A stretch of DNA of 64,000 bases from Mobilicoccus massiliensis (GTDB lineage: Bacteria > Actinomycetota > Actinomycetes > Actinomycetales > Dermatophilaceae): the NCBI RefSeq assembly GCF_000826525.2, contig NZ_LN651331.1, forward strand, positions 1 to 64,000. Direction: 5' to 3'. Below the pieces are notes generated by a model. That model was not told the origin of the DNA. It was given only the letters and a program-made list of their open reading frames with translations, and ran no database searches. Below are positions 18,264-28,429 of the stretch, one piece after another. The position numbers were made by a program, and so were the translations under genes. Position 1 is the stretch's first letter; the number at the start of each line of letters is the position of its first letter.

Positions 18264-19040
18264 TCAGCCCGCCGCCGGCGGCGGCACGGACTCGAACGTC
18301 TCGGGCACACCCAGCCAGTCCAGGTGCGAGACCGGCCACATGACGGCGACGGCCCGGCCCACGACGTCGTCGATCGGCACCGACCCCGCGGATCCGTTCT
18401 CGCCCGGGTGGTCGTGCTCGCGGGAGTCGGCCGAGTCGTTGCGGTGGTCGCCCATGACCCAGACGTGACCCTCGGGAACGCGGATGTCGAACGCCGTATC
18501 GCTCGGCGCCGCGCCGGGGTAGAGGTAGGGCTCGGTGAGAGGAACGCCGTTCACCGTGACCGGCGACCCGTCCCCCTGGCAGGCCACCCGGTCGCCGGGG
18601 AGTCCGATGACGCGCTTGATGAGGTGATTACCGGCATCCTCGGGCAGGATGCCGACCCACGACAGACCCTGCTCGACGGCCGCCGGCAGCCCGGTGGCGG
18701 GTGCCTCGGCGGGCGGCTGGGCACCGAGCCAGCCGCCGGGATCGGTGAAGACGACGATCTCGCCGCGCTCGAGATCGGCGAACCGCGGAGTGAACAGGCT
18801 GACGACGACGCGGTCGTGGATGCGCAGGGTGTTCTCCATCGACCCCGAGGGAATCCAGAAGCTCTGCACCACCCAGGTCTTGAGGACCAGCGAGAGCACG
18901 AGCGCCAACGCGACGACGATGACGACCTCGCGGAGAAACACCCACAGTCCGTGCAGCGCGCCGGTTCGCTGCGGCGGAGTCGCCGAGGCACCCGTGGAAT
19001 CCGACTCGTCGGTCTCGGGGTGCTCCACGCTGGATCCCAT
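18264..19040 (-). CDS. lepB: Signal peptidase I
   Basis: A 258-residue membrane-anchored serine protease that cleaves Sec/Tat signal peptides. One transmembrane segment (about 35-55) is followed by the catalytic box with Ser67 in PSGSMENTL; the general base is Lys142 in IKRVIGLPGDRV, and the conserved GDHRNDSADSRE box follows. The N-terminal 30 residues are polar and cytoplasmic. About 85 bp downstream of the lipoprotein operator region and on the same strand as the following genes. Confidence 0.93.
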   Translation of the reverse strand: MGSSVEHPETDESDSTGASATPPQRTGALHGLWVFLREVVIVVALALVLSLVLKTWVVQSFWIPSGSMENTLRIHDRVVVSLFTPRFADLERGEIVVFTDPGGWLGAQPPAEAPATGLPAAVEQGLSWVGILPEDAGNHLIKRVIGLPGDRVACQGDGSPVTVNGVPLTEPYLYPGAAPSDTAFDIRVPEGHVWVMGDHRNDSADSREHDHPGENGSAGSVPIDDVVGRAVAVMWPVSHLDWLGVPETFESVPPPAAG

Positions 19041-19109
19041 CGACGTCCTTGCTCTTCGTCCGCGGCTCGTCGCGATGCGAACCCCTGCCCTCGCAGTATG
19101 CGCCCTCGG

Positions 19110-19877
19110 TCACCGTGGACCGTCATCGTCCTCGGCAGGTGTCGCCGCGACGATGCGCGATTCGATCGAGGCGTTCGGCCCCACACGGCGCAGGGCGTCG
19201 ACGAGCGCGTCGCGCACCTGCTCGGCGCGGGCCGGCGCGTCGCCCGGTTCGACGTCGAGGACGTCGCAGATGAAGATCGCGTCGGCGGTGTCGTCGGTGA
19301 GCCGGGTGCGGTGGCCCTGCCGCCAGTTCCAGCGACGACACGTCACGCCCGCGTCGTCCCGCCAGACGACCTCGCCGGCGTCGGGGTGCTCGACGGCCTG
19401 TTCTCCGGAGGCGAGCGTGCCGAACTCCTCCTCGCCTGTGGCCCTCACGAGACGTAGGGGGCCGTCGTAGGCGCGCAGGTTCTCCCCGCCCAACGGGACC
19501 TGGCATCGCACGGAGACCGCGTTGTAGGCGTCGGCGAGGCGGTTGGTGCGCGGAAGGCCGTCCGCCACCCGGCGCAGCAGCGCTTCTGCGCTGTTGCGCG
19601 TGCGTTGTGGCTTGGCGCCGAACGCGCGGAAGGCCTCCCTCCACGCCGCGACATGACCGAGTTCCTCGACCCGGCCGTCCCCGATCTCCGCCCGTGCCGA
19701 CTGCTCGGCTTCGGACAGCAGCGCGTCGCTGACCTCGTCCGACGGGCCCGGTTCCAGACCGATAGCCGTGACGAGCACGCAGCGGTAGTCCGGCCGCAGC
19801 TCGGCGACCTCGGGGGAGATGGACGCGGCGGCGAGCCAGGCGGCCGGGTCGACGAGGGCATCGGGGGTGGAGGTCAT
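19110..19877 (-). CDS. B3/4 domain protein (PheRS beta-like)
   Basis: A 255-residue stand-alone B3/4 domain protein, resembling the tRNA-editing domain of the phenylalanyl-tRNA synthetase beta subunit. Landmarks are AWREAFRAFGAKPQRTR, LPRTNRLADAYNAVSVR and CRRWNWRQ. Proteins of this kind are suspected trans-editing factors or amino-acid-binding proteins; activity here is inferred only from family. ATG 19877 is the start with best-fitting length; frame upstream overlaps the neighbouring acetyltransferase region. Confidence 0.78.
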   Translation of the reverse strand: MTSTPDALVDPAAWLAAASISPEVAELRPDYRCVLVTAIGLEPGPSDEVSDALLSEAEQSARAEIGDGRVEELGHVAAWREAFRAFGAKPQRTRNSAEALLRRVADGLPRTNRLADAYNAVSVRCQVPLGGENLRAYDGPLRLVRATGEEEFGTLASGEQAVEHPDAGEVVWRDDAGVTCRRWNWRQGHRTRLTDDTADAIFICDVLDVEPGDAPARAEQVRDALVDALRRVGPNASIESRIVAATPAEDDDGPR

Positions 19878-19971
19878 GGCGTCAGCGTACGGAGGCGAGG
19901 TGGGCGGCGGACCGGACAGGCCGGTCGGATCCGCGGCCCGCTCGCGGTGGGAGACCGGGGTGAGGTCACGG

Positions 19972-20715
19972 TCACGCGAGCCTCCTGCTGGCCCAGCTCT
20001 TGTCGGTCGTGTAGCCCAGGCGTGTGTACAGGGCACGGGCGGCGTCGTTGTCGGAGTACATGCCCAGGGTGCACACGCCCTCGGCTCGCACGATGTCGTC
20101 GGTGAGGGCGGCGCTGATGGCGGTTCCCAGCCCGCGGCGGCGGTGATCGGAGGCCACGAGGATTCCGCCGAGATGGGCGGTGCCGGCAGGAAGCCGTTGG
20201 ACCGCTCCACAGGCCACGAGCGTTCCGTCGGCGTCGCGTACCCCGAGCCAACGATCGTTGTAGCCCTGGCCGGGCACGCCCTCGAACCGGGGATTCTCGG
20301 CGCCGAGGGCGGCGATCTCGGCGGCGTCGCGGGTGTCGTCGAGTGCGACGAGCGGGACGTGCGAACCCGGCGCGCGCGGGGTCGGACGGTCGGTCCACAT
20401 CCAGTCCCAGTCTCCGCCGCCGGCGACCGCGAAACGGGCGGTGACCTCGTCGCGGGCCGGATACGGGACGGAGACCCCGGCCAGTTCGAACCGGCCCACC
20501 ACGTCCTCGTCGATCAGCGCGTCGAGGAGCCCGGCGACGTCGGGTCCCCACACGAACAGGCTCGGCGGGCGAAAGCTCGACGCCCGGATCACCGCGACCG
20601 TCCCGTCCGCCTGCCCCCAGCCGCGCAACTCCTCGCTCGGGTCCAGGCGGGCGAAGGCGTCGCCGGGGCCGGTGAGCGCCCGGAGTTCGGCGCGAGAGCG
20701 CAGGTCGATGAGCAT
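19972..20715 (-). CDS. GNAT-family N-acetyltransferase
   Basis: A 247-residue protein whose C-terminal half (about 130-245) is a GNAT fold: the acetyl-CoA loop is VASDHRRRGLGTAIS and the terminal strand has TLGMYSDNDAARALYTRLGY. The N-terminal half is a less conserved domain of the same superfamily type. Acetyl acceptor unknown. ATG 20715 is the first start not running into the membrane-protein gene upstream. Confidence 0.82.
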   Translation of the reverse strand: MLIDLRSRAELRALTGPGDAFARLDPSEELRGWGQADGTVAVIRASSFRPPSLFVWGPDVAGLLDALIDEDVVGRFELAGVSVPYPARDEVTARFAVAGGGDWDWMWTDRPTPRAPGSHVPLVALDDTRDAAEIAALGAENPRFEGVPGQGYNDRWLGVRDADGTLVACGAVQRLPAGTAHLGGILVASDHRRRGLGTAISAALTDDIVRAEGVCTLGMYSDNDAARALYTRLGYTTDKSWASRRLA

Positions 20716-20759
20716 GGACTCAGCATGCCGACCGCCGCAGCGGGGCGCGGCGCCGCCTG

Positions 20760-22100
20760 TCAGGTCGTCGCCGTCGTCGCACCGGGGCGAGTGCCTCGCC
20801 GCGCGGCTCCCGGCAGCTCGAGCGGTGCCGGACGCGCGCTCAACCACCACGTGGACGCCACGGCCTGGCCGAGCATGAGCCACCAGATCGGGGTCGTCAC
20901 GGCCGAGGCCGCCGCGCACCCGAGGGCGACGTACGCGACGAGAGCCCCGGCGCCCTCGACGCGGGCCGTCGAGGAGGACGCCCACCGCGGACGCGGGAAC
21001 AGCGCGGCGATGACCGCGATCATCACGAGTCCGAGCGCTGCGGCCACCACGACCCCGTACTGCAGGACGATCTCGACGAAGGAGTTGTGCAGCCACGTGC
21101 GCATCGCCACCCCGGGAGCCGGGTCGTTCATGAGGAGCACCTCGAACGAGGCGGCTCCGGTGCCGAGCCCGTCGGAGTCTCGCAGATACCGCAGGGCGGC
21201 GCGGATGAGGTCGAGACGCAGCTCGTCGGAGCGTGCGGTGCCCGGCTGCGTCGTCGCGACGAGCGCCCGTAGGACGGGGTTGCGCGCCGCCAACGCGGGA
21301 ACGAGGAACGAGGCGGCGAGCAGAGCACCGACGCCGGTGGCGAGCACGACGGCGGTGCGTCGCGGGATCGTCGTCCCGCGCCGGCGCAGTGCCGACCACG
21401 CGTGCGCGGCGAGCACGACGAGGAGGGTGAGCATCCCCGAGCGGCTCTCGGTGAGCGCCACCCCGATCGCGCCCAGCACGACGAGCGCGAACAACGCACC
21501 ACGCCACGGTGATCGGCGGCTCGCGGCGTCGGCCAGCGTGCCCGAGATCATCGCGGTCAGGGCGATGGCGAAGTCGTTGGGGTTGCGGAACGCGCCGGCG
21601 AGGATCGTGCGCTCCGCCTCGGCCCAGGCCAGGCCCTCACCGACCCAGAGGTGGCGATGCGTGACGAGCTCGATCGTGCCGACGACGACCGAGAGCAGGA
21701 GCGCGAGTGACCAGCCACGACGCACCGCCGACAGTCCCCACGCGCTGCCCCGGGTGAGCGCGACGACCCCCACCGCGACGGCCACTCCGGCCACGAGACC
21801 CTGCGCCTCGGCACGTCCTGCCACCGGGTCCGGTGCCCGGAGCAGCGCGGTCGGCACCCAGATCGCGACGACGGCCGCGAGCAGCAGCAACGAGGCAGGC
21901 GGCGACCGACGCCACGACGCGTGGCGCGCCACCCACAGAGCCACGACGGCGACGGCCACCGGAACGAGGGTCGCCGCACGAAGGTGGATCAACGGGTACA
22001 GCGTGAGGTCGCCGGCCGCGACGGCCACGACGAATGCGGTTGCCACGATCTCGGCCGTCGTGAGATCACGAGGCGAGCGCTCCCCCCAGAGTCCGAGCAC
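20760..22100 (-). CDS. O-antigen ligase/polymerase-like membrane protein
   Basis: A 446-residue protein with about 11-12 hydrophobic segments and the O-antigen-ligase family pattern: FRNPNDFA, then ESRSGML, then a large extracytoplasmic loop (about 270-335) ending in HNSFVEI. Members ligate or polymerise surface glycans from lipid carriers. No glycan cluster is nearby, so substrate is unknown. Starts at ATG 22100; divergent from rarA. Confidence 0.8.
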   Translation of the reverse strand: MLGLWGERSPRDLTTAEIVATAFVVAVAAGDLTLYPLIHLRAATLVPVAVAVVALWVARHASWRRSPPASLLLLAAVVAIWVPTALLRAPDPVAGRAEAQGLVAGVAVAVGVVALTRGSAWGLSAVRRGWSLALLLSVVVGTIELVTHRHLWVGEGLAWAEAERTILAGAFRNPNDFAIALTAMISGTLADAASRRSPWRGALFALVVLGAIGVALTESRSGMLTLLVVLAAHAWSALRRRGTTIPRRTAVVLATGVGALLAASFLVPALAARNPVLRALVATTQPGTARSDELRLDLIRAALRYLRDSDGLGTGAASFEVLLMNDPAPGVAMRTWLHNSFVEIVLQYGVVVAAALGLVMIAVIAALFPRPRWASSSTARVEGAGALVAYVALGCAAASAVTTPIWWLMLGQAVASTWWLSARPAPLELPGAARRGTRPGATTATT

Positions 22101-22252
22101 GCGCGCAGTCTAGGGGCGGTACGGCGCCGATGGGGACGTCTGCCAGCACATCAGCGCAGGTCGGATCGGGTGCGCCTGGGCTGCAGCAGGGTTCGGCGGA
22201 AACCTCGTGTCGAGGAGTGGACACTCGCAGCCGGCGCGGCGTGAGGGAACGA

Positions 22253-22275
22253 CTGTCGGTGGCGCCGACTAGCGT
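22253..22275 (+). promoter_or_regulatory. RecA-NDp/PafBC-type damage promoter of rarA
   Basis: CTGTCGGTG, eight bases, TAGCGT. Only the first base departs from the consensus. The -10 ends seven bases before GTG 22283, again implying a leaderless transcript and supporting that start. Confidence 0.8.
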
Positions 22276-22282
22276 GGCGGGC

Positions 22283-23713
22283 GTGAGTGACGATCTGTTC
22301 GCAGCCGGCCGCGAGCTCGCCGACGAGACGGGTGACGATGCGATTCGCTCGGGCCGCGAAGGCGACGTGCGCCCGCCGCTGGCGGTGCGCATGCGGCCTC
22401 GCTCCCTCGAGGAGGTGCGTGGCCAGGCCGGCGTCCTGCGCCCCGGCAGCCCCCTGCGGCGTCTGGTCGAAGGCGGCCAGGGCGGGGGGCGCGTGGGGCC
22501 GATGTCGGCGATCCTCTGGGGGCCGCCGGGTACCGGCAAGACGACACTCGCCCACCTCGTGGCCAACGCCGAGGGACGCCGCTTCGTCGAGTTGTCGGCC
22601 GTGACGGCCGGGGTCAAGGACGTCCGCGCGGTCATGGAGGCCGCGGCCCGCGACCGCGACATGTACGGCCGGGCCACGGTGCTCTTCCTCGACGAGATCC
22701 ACCGGTTCAGCAAGGCGCAGCAGGACGCGTTGCTGCCCGGGGTCGAGAACCGCCAGGTCATCCTCGTCGCGGCCACCACCGAGAACCCGTCGTTCTCGAT
22801 CATCGCTCCGCTGTTGTCGCGATCGGTGCTCGTCTCGCTCGAGTCGCTCTCCGACGACGAGATCGGTGAGGTGCTCGACGCTGCGGTCTCCGACGAGCGC
22901 GGACTGGCGGGGGCCTTCGTCCTGGCACCGGACGCGCGGGAGCATCTCGTGCGCATGTCGGGGGGAGACGCGCGTCGGGCGCTCACCGAACTCGAGGCCG
23001 CTGCCGGGGTGGCCCTGAACGACCTGCCGGGAGGACGTGGATACCCCGACGAGGCGGAGCCGGCACCGATCACCCTCGCTCACGTCGAGCAGGCGGTGGC
23101 GCAGGCCGCGGTGCGCTACGACCGGGCGGGCGACGAGCACTACGACGTGGCCAGCGCGTTCATCAAGTCGATGCGCGGCTCCGACGTCGACGCGGCGCTG
23201 CACTACCTCGCTCGCATGCTCGAGGCCGGCGAAGATCCGCGGTTCATCGCTCGGCGCATCGTCATCTCGGCGAGTGAGGAGATCGCGATGGCCGACCCGA
23301 CCGCGCTCCAGACGGCCGTCGCGGCCATGCACGCCGTCGCCCAGATCGGCATGCCCGAGGCACGCATCGTCCTCGCTCAGGCCGTGGTGCACAACTGCCT
23401 CGCGCCCAAGTCCAACGCGAGCTACCGAGCGATCGACGCCGCCGTCGCCGACGTGCGAGCCGGCAAGAGCGGACCGGTGCCCACGCACCTGCGCGGATCG
23501 GGACACACGCGCTCGGCGCGCAAGGCCGGCGACGCGCACGGCGGGTACGTGTACGCCCACGACGAGCCCGACTCGGTGGCCGCGCAGCAGTACCTGCCCG
23601 ACTCGTTGCAGAACGCCGACTACTACCACCCCAAGGAACGGGGTTTCGAGGCCCGCATGGTCGAACGCTGGCGGTGGCTGCGCGAGAGGCTGCGCGGTGG
23701 GGGTCTGAAGTGA
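22283..23713 (+). CDS. rarA: Replication-associated recombination ATPase RarA/MgsA
   Basis: A 476-residue AAA+ protein acting at stalled forks. The Walker A GPPGTGKT is at 80-87, the Walker B is LFLDEIHRF, sensor 1 is in [10 protein letters not shown], and the C-terminal tetramerisation region has [14 protein letters not shown] and [13 protein letters not shown] 22283 is chosen on the damage promoter and fits the VSDDLF-type start of actinobacterial homologues; the open frame to 22130 is not needed. The stop overlaps the next gene. Confidence 0.93.
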   Translation: MSDDLFAAGRELADETGDDAIRSGREGDVRPPLAVRMRPRSLEEVRGQAGVLRPGSPLRRLVEGGQGGGRVGPMSAILWGPPGTGKTTLAHLVANAEGRRFVELSAVTAGVKDVRAVMEAAARDRDMYGRATVLFLDEIHRFSKAQQDALLPGVENRQVILVAATTENPSFSIIAPLLSRSVLVSLESLSDDEIGEVLDAAVSDERGLAGAFVLAPDAREHLVRMSGGDARRALTELEAAAGVALNDLPGGRGYPDEAEPAPITLAHVEQAVAQAAVRYDRAGDEHYDVASAFIKSMRGSDVDAALHYLARMLEAGEDPRFIARRIVISASEEIAMADPTALQTAVAAMHAVAQIGMPEARIVLAQAVVHNCLAPKSNASYRAIDAAVADVRAGKSGPVPTHLRGSGHTRSARKAGDAHGGYVYAHDEPDSVAAQQYLPDSLQNADYYHPKERGFEARMVERWRWLRERLRGGGLK

Positions 23714-24966
23714 ACGGGGTCAATCAGCCAGGGGTTAGCGGTGCTGATGCCGAGTATCGACGAATGCGGGATTCGATACTGGTGATGATGATCGGCATGG
23801 CCCCTCTGCCAATTGCAGCACACCTCGCCGTCTTCATCCTCGGCAACGGCGCTGACGGGTTCTCGGCGCAGGGGGCTCATCAGTATCGCGACGCGGTAAC
23901 AGGGATCTCGCGAAGTCTTCCTTCTGGAAGCGAATCCGTGGCCTTGAGTATCGCGGTGGCGGCCATTATGGTCGCACTGTTTGTCGCCACGTCCTTCAAC
24001 AGGTACGGCGTGGTGGAGGGGTCATCGGAGGCGGCCAGAAGGCGCATGCTCGACCTTATCGTTGACAAAGGCTCAAGGTTGCTCGCGATTGCCTATGTGG
24101 TGTGGGCGTCCTTCATGCTCCCTGGCGACGCCGGGAGGCAAGTCGCGGCAGTTGTACTGATCCTGATGGGCGGATTGCTCTTGTGCTTGAGTGGCATGTC
24201 GCAAGTGCCGCCCGAATATTGGCTCGAGGCGCAAACAAAGGAAGCAGAAAAGCTGAAACGACTGGAGGCGAAGTTCACGCAGCTAAGGCTATTGTGTGAT
24301 GAACGCAGGTCGCCGCTTGATGATCACCGACGCGCTCGCTGGGGTTGGCTGACCGGGATCTACGCACTCTCATGCGCAGTCGCTGCCTGCCTGCTCCTTG
24401 TGTCGCTACCTGAAATGGACGCGGTAGAAGTGGCTTCTAGGGAACCCTTACGTTTTGGAGCTGCCCTCGTCGTGGTCTGGATTGTCCTGCTGCTTCTATG
24501 TGCTCTTTCGATGCCCACCCTTTGGATCGTCGCGGAACTCCCTTCCTCTTGGGTCAGAAGCAGGTCTGATGTCGTCGTGAAATTGATACTCTTCTCTCTG
24601 GGTAACGTTGTTTGGATAGCGATGGCGTTCTTGGCTGCGTTGCAGAACGGGTGGGGCGCGGGGCTTATTGCCCTCCCGGCGGTTTTGCCGTGGATCATTC
24701 CACTCGCATTTCGGCGCTCTTCTTGGTGGGCTGCTTGGCGCTTGGATCGTTGCGTCGCCAATTTAGCCGCGGCGCGAGCTAGCGTGAGCCGCTTCAGGCT
24801 GTACTCGACCATTCTGGACGGGAGTGCTTCACTGCCGGTTGGGACCACGTGGGAGAGGTCTCCGCAGGAGACCTCAAGAGGTCGTAGGAGTATGTCGTGG
24901 CGTATTGCGGCCGCTGTTCTGCTCCTTGGAGCACGCGCGTGGCTCGTGAAGATGAGACAAGAATAG
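23710..24966 (+). CDS. Unrecognised multi-spanning membrane protein, foreign-looking
   Basis: A 418-residue protein with about seven to eight hydrophobic segments in two groups (about 20-165 and 215-345) separated by a charged helical stretch rich in Glu/Lys. I do not recognise a family. GTG 23710 overlaps the rarA stop; ATG 23764 is an alternative. Codon use differs sharply from neighbours: many A/T-ending codons and visibly lower GC, against very GC-rich rarA and tricorn on either side. It looks like a recent arrival placed exactly between two core genes. Function unknown. Confidence 0.65.
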   Translation: MNGVNQPGVSGADAEYRRMRDSILVMMIGMAPLPIAAHLAVFILGNGADGFSAQGAHQYRDAVTGISRSLPSGSESVALSIAVAAIMVALFVATSFNRYGVVEGSSEAARRRMLDLIVDKGSRLLAIAYVVWASFMLPGDAGRQVAAVVLILMGGLLLCLSGMSQVPPEYWLEAQTKEAEKLKRLEAKFTQLRLLCDERRSPLDDHRRARWGWLTGIYALSCAVAACLLLVSLPEMDAVEVASREPLRFGAALVVVWIVLLLLCALSMPTLWIVAELPSSWVRSRSDVVVKLILFSLGNVVWIAMAFLAALQNGWGAGLIALPAVLPWIIPLAFRRSSWWAAWRLDRCVANLAAARASVSRFRLYSTILDGSASLPVGTTWERSPQETSRGRRSMSWRIAAAVLLLGARAWLVKMRQE

Positions 24967-25010
24967 TCGCTGTCTAGCCGTTGAATCCCGGTTGTCGCGA
25001 TGCCGCAATA

Positions 25011-28000
25011 TCACCGGCGGCGGGGAGGCGGCATCGGGGGTGGCGTGGCAGCGGGCTTCTCATCGAGGCGGCGGAGCAACTCCTCGATCGCGCGGTCGAG
25101 TTGTGGATCGACCGTGAGCTCGCGTTCGGCGTCGGCGGGGGAGAAGATCACCTCGATGTCGGGATCGACGCCGTGGTTCTCCACGCCCCAGCCGAACTGC
25201 TCGAAGTGGTTGGCGTACCGCGGCTGGGTGACGCCGGTACCGTCGACGAGGTCGAAGCGGCCGTCGATGCCGATGACCCCACCCCACGTGCGCTCGCCGA
25301 TGACCGGACCGATGCCGTGGATGCGGGCGGCGGCGTTGACGATGTCACCGTCGGAACCCGACCAGCGGTTGGCGAGAAAGACCACCGGCCCTCGCGGGGC
25401 CTGCGCCGGATACGTCACCGGCGTGCCGTGCCGGACGAGATCCCACCCGATGACTCTGCGCATGAGGCGTTCGACGACGAGCTGAGAGGTGTGCCCGCCC
25501 CGGTTGTACCGCATGTCGGCGACGAGCCCCTCCCTGGCCGTGGCCTCGTCGAGCCCACGATGGAACTGCGCCCATCCCTTCGACACCATGTCGGGCACGT
25601 GAAGGTAGCCGAGGCGACCACCGGACTTCTCATCGACGTACGCTCGACGGCTCGCCACCCACTCCTGATAGCGCAGGACCTCCTCGTCGAGGATCGGCAC
25701 CACCGCGACGCGCCGTCTCGTGCCGTTGCGCTCGAGAGTGAGCTCGACGGCCTTCTTGGCCCGGCCCGCGAGCAGCCGTCCCAGGGGCACACCGTCGACC
25801 GAGCGCCCGTCGACCGCGACGATGCGGTCGCCATCGCGGGCGTCGACGCCGGCCCCACGCAACGGGGAGCGGGCGTCGGGGTCGGAGGACTCACCGGGCA
25901 GGATGCGCAGGACCACGGCACCACCCGCGTCGTGGGTGTGGTCGATGCCGAGGTGCGCCACCGCGTCGTCGCGCCCACCCGGGCGGGGCTGGACGTAGGC
26001 GTGCGAGGTGTCGAGCTCGCCCACGGTCTCCCACAGCACGTCGACGAGATCGTCGTGCGTGGCGATGCGGTCGAGAACCGGACGATAACGATCGAGGACG
26101 GCGTCCCAGTCGACGCCGTTCATGTCGTCGCGCCAGAAGTGGTCGCGCATGATGCGGCCGTTGTCGTCGAACATCGCCCGCCACGAGGTGCGCAGATCGA
26201 CCTCGCGCCGCAGACGCGAGGTGTCGACGGTGACGAGCTTCTCGCTGTCGGAGTCCACCTTCTCGGTGGCCGGGCCGACGCGGACGGCGTCGCGGTCGCG
26301 AACGACGATGCGCGTGCCGTCGCCGCTCACCTCGTAGGAGTCGACGTCGCCGAGCGTCTCGGCGGTCCGCGTGGCCAGGTCGAAACGTTCGAGCTGGTCG
26401 CGGAGCTCGTCGTCGAGACCGGCCCGAACGGTGCCGAGTTCGCCGCCCGCGGCGTGCCGGATCCACAGCACCCCGTCCTTGGCGCTGCGAAGCGACGACA
26501 TGTCTCCCGAGGCCACCGGCAGTGGGACGAGGCGATCCTCGAACCCGCCGGCGTCGAGGTCGGGACACGTGACGGCGCCGTTCTTGGCGGTCGTGCCTGC
26601 TGTGCCCGCCGAGGCGCGATCGGCGGCGTCGGCGTCGTTCTTGGTCACCTCCTCCAACGGCCACCCGTCGGCGGCCGGACCCAGGGGAGCCGGGGTGTCG
26701 GCAGCGAGCGGGGCCAGCCAGGGGCGGGTGGCATCGGTGAAGGCGAGATCGAACCCGAACGCCGAGTAATGCGGGTCGAGAGTGCGTGCCGAGAGGAAGA
26801 CGAGGTGCCTGCCGTCACGGGTGAACGCCGGTGAGAAGTCGTGGAAACGCCCCGAGGTCAACGCCCGCACCGCAGTCGCGTCGTCGCCGAGCGCCTGCCG
26901 GTCGGCGACCATGAGCCGGTGGGTGCCCTCGGTGGCCAGCGGCTCGGACCACACGAGGTAGCGACCGTCGGGAGAGAACGTGAGGTCGACCGGCTCGCCG
27001 TGCTCACAGCGTGAGAGCTCGCGCACCGGCTCGTCGTCGGCACTCTCACCGAGGTCGACCAGGCTCACGCGCCCGTCGTGCGAGACGACGCCCGCGACGT
27101 CGGCAGCCGGCGGGAGGGCAACGTGCAACACGCGACCGAGGCGACCAGCGGCCACGCGGCGAGCGGAGGAGCCGCCGCCGTGGGCATCGACACCGCCGTC
27201 GATCGGCGTGACGACGAGCGCGTCCTCCCCGCCCTCGTCGGTGACCGCGACGACCGTGTCACCGGCGACCCGAGCCTCACGGATGCGCGTCGAGTCGTCA
27301 CCGAGGAGGTGCCGGGCGGGACCCCCGCGGTGGGTGAGCCACCACGCCTGCCCATACCACTCGGCCACGGATCCGTTCGCCTTGTCGTCGGGTCGCAGCG
27401 CGAGCAGGCGGTCCTCGGCCGTGACGACCCGGCGCGGACGCGGCAAGGGGCCGAGGTCGGCCTCCACGAGGCGCGGCTCGGCATCGAGGGAGTCCATGAC
27501 GTAGATGCGTCCACGGGCGTGGTAGACGACCCGCCGGCCGTCGGTCGTCGTGTCTCGCACGTAGCCGAGGTCGGAGGTGTGCGACGTGTGCTGACGCAGG
27601 TCGCCGCCCTGGGCGTCGACCGACCACACCTGGGCCTGTTCGTCGCCCCGGTCGGGAAAGCCGGCTCCGAGGTCGCTCGTGAACACCAGCCGGTCGCCCA
27701 CCCACGCCGGTGACCAGAGCCCGGCCTCCTCATCTGGCAGGACCCGGCGCCATTCGGCCGCCGCGTCCGGCCGGAGCCACATCATCGGCGCCGTGCCGCC
27801 GCGATACCTCTTCCACATCGCCGCGTCGCGGTGGTTCGGCGACGTGACGGCCTCGGCACCCGAAGATGACACCGCGAGGGAGATCGAATGCCCGTAGGGC
27901 AGACGTTCGATGCTGCCGTCGAGGCCGACGGAGAAGAGTCGCCGCCGCTGCGAGAACGGCTCACCCGCGTCGGAGGCGACGAGCACGTGCTCGTCGTCGA

Positions 28001-28283
28001 GCCACCCCCGCACCCGCGTCGTCGGGCGCCCCCACCACGTGAGCCGTTCGGCCGTGCCCGCCGAGCGGTCGAGCACGAACACCTCCCAGTCACCGTCGCG
28101 CACGCTCGAGTAGGCGATGCGTGAGCCGTCGGGGGAGAAGAACGGGAACGTGCACGGCTCGTGATCGGCCGTGAGGCGCGAGGCCCGGCCGCCCTCGGTC
28201 GGGACGAGCCAGAGGTCGTCGTCGGCCACGGCGACGATGGTGTCGCCGTGCAGGTGCGGGTAACGCAGGTAGCCCTCGGTCAT
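25011..28283 (-). CDS. Tricorn protease (S41 family)
   Basis: A 1090-residue tricorn-type protease that trims peptides produced by the proteasome. The N-terminal 690 residues form two beta-propellers with WD-like DG-R/A-Y blades; then a C1 helical domain with the catalytic His761 in DTSHAYVQ, a PDZ domain (about 780-860) and the S41 core with MRYNRGGH and Ser977 in WSGSDGD. Length and catalytic spacing match the archaeal enzyme (His746, Ser965). The peptide ABC importer genes lie directly upstream on the same strand. A damage-type promoter-like motif lies at 28290-28312. Confidence 0.93.
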   Translation of the reverse strand: MTEGYLRYPHLHGDTIVAVADDDLWLVPTEGGRASRLTADHEPCTFPFFSPDGSRIAYSSVRDGDWEVFVLDRSAGTAERLTWWGRPTTRVRGWLDDEHVLVASDAGEPFSQRRRLFSVGLDGSIERLPYGHSISLAVSSSGAEAVTSPNHRDAAMWKRYRGGTAPMMWLRPDAAAEWRRVLPDEEAGLWSPAWVGDRLVFTSDLGAGFPDRGDEQAQVWSVDAQGGDLRQHTSHTSDLGYVRDTTTDGRRVVYHARGRIYVMDSLDAEPRLVEADLGPLPRPRRVVTAEDRLLALRPDDKANGSVAEWYGQAWWLTHRGGPARHLLGDDSTRIREARVAGDTVVAVTDEGGEDALVVTPIDGGVDAHGGGSSARRVAAGRLGRVLHVALPPAADVAGVVSHDGRVSLVDLGESADDEPVRELSRCEHGEPVDLTFSPDGRYLVWSEPLATEGTHRLMVADRQALGDDATAVRALTSGRFHDFSPAFTRDGRHLVFLSARTLDPHYSAFGFDLAFTDATRPWLAPLAADTPAPLGPAADGWPLEEVTKNDADAADRASAGTAGTTAKNGAVTCPDLDAGGFEDRLVPLPVASGDMSSLRSAKDGVLWIRHAAGGELGTVRAGLDDELRDQLERFDLATRTAETLGDVDSYEVSGDGTRIVVRDRDAVRVGPATEKVDSDSEKLVTVDTSRLRREVDLRTSWRAMFDDNGRIMRDHFWRDDMNGVDWDAVLDRYRPVLDRIATHDDLVDVLWETVGELDTSHAYVQPRPGGRDDAVAHLGIDHTHDAGGAVVLRILPGESSDPDARSPLRGAGVDARDGDRIVAVDGRSVDGVPLGRLLAGRAKKAVELTLERNGTRRRVAVVPILDEEVLRYQEWVASRRAYVDEKSGGRLGYLHVPDMVSKGWAQFHRGLDEATAREGLVADMRYNRGGHTSQLVVERLMRRVIGWDLVRHGTPVTYPAQAPRGPVVFLANRWSGSDGDIVNAAARIHGIGPVIGERTWGGVIGIDGRFDLVDGTGVTQPRYANHFEQFGWGVENHGVDPDIEVIFSPADAERELTVDPQLDRAIEELLRRLDEKPAATPPPMPPPRRR

Positions 28284-28289
28284 GGAGCC

Positions 28290-28312
28290 TGTCTACCGCA
28301 GCCCACCGACAC
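28290..28312 (-). promoter_or_regulatory. RecA-NDp-like promoter of tricorn gene
   Basis: On the minus strand GTGTCGGTG, eight bases, TAGACA, six bases, ATG. Spacing to the start codon is identical to the recN case. The first base of the -35 and last base of the -10 deviate. Confidence 0.5.
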
Positions 28313-28429
28313 ACGCCGGTGAACGCCGAGAACCCGGATCGTTCGGGCACCGCGCTCGTGACGCTGCCCCACGCACGGCTCTGCCCGGCCCCGCGGTGCG
28401 GAGCCGGGCAGAGGACGTCGAGGAGGACC

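Noticed and set aside
19110-20210. Longer B3/4 protein with 111 extra N-terminal residues
   Set aside because: The extra part overlaps the acetyltransferase coding region in a shadow frame; the domain starts after Met at 19877.
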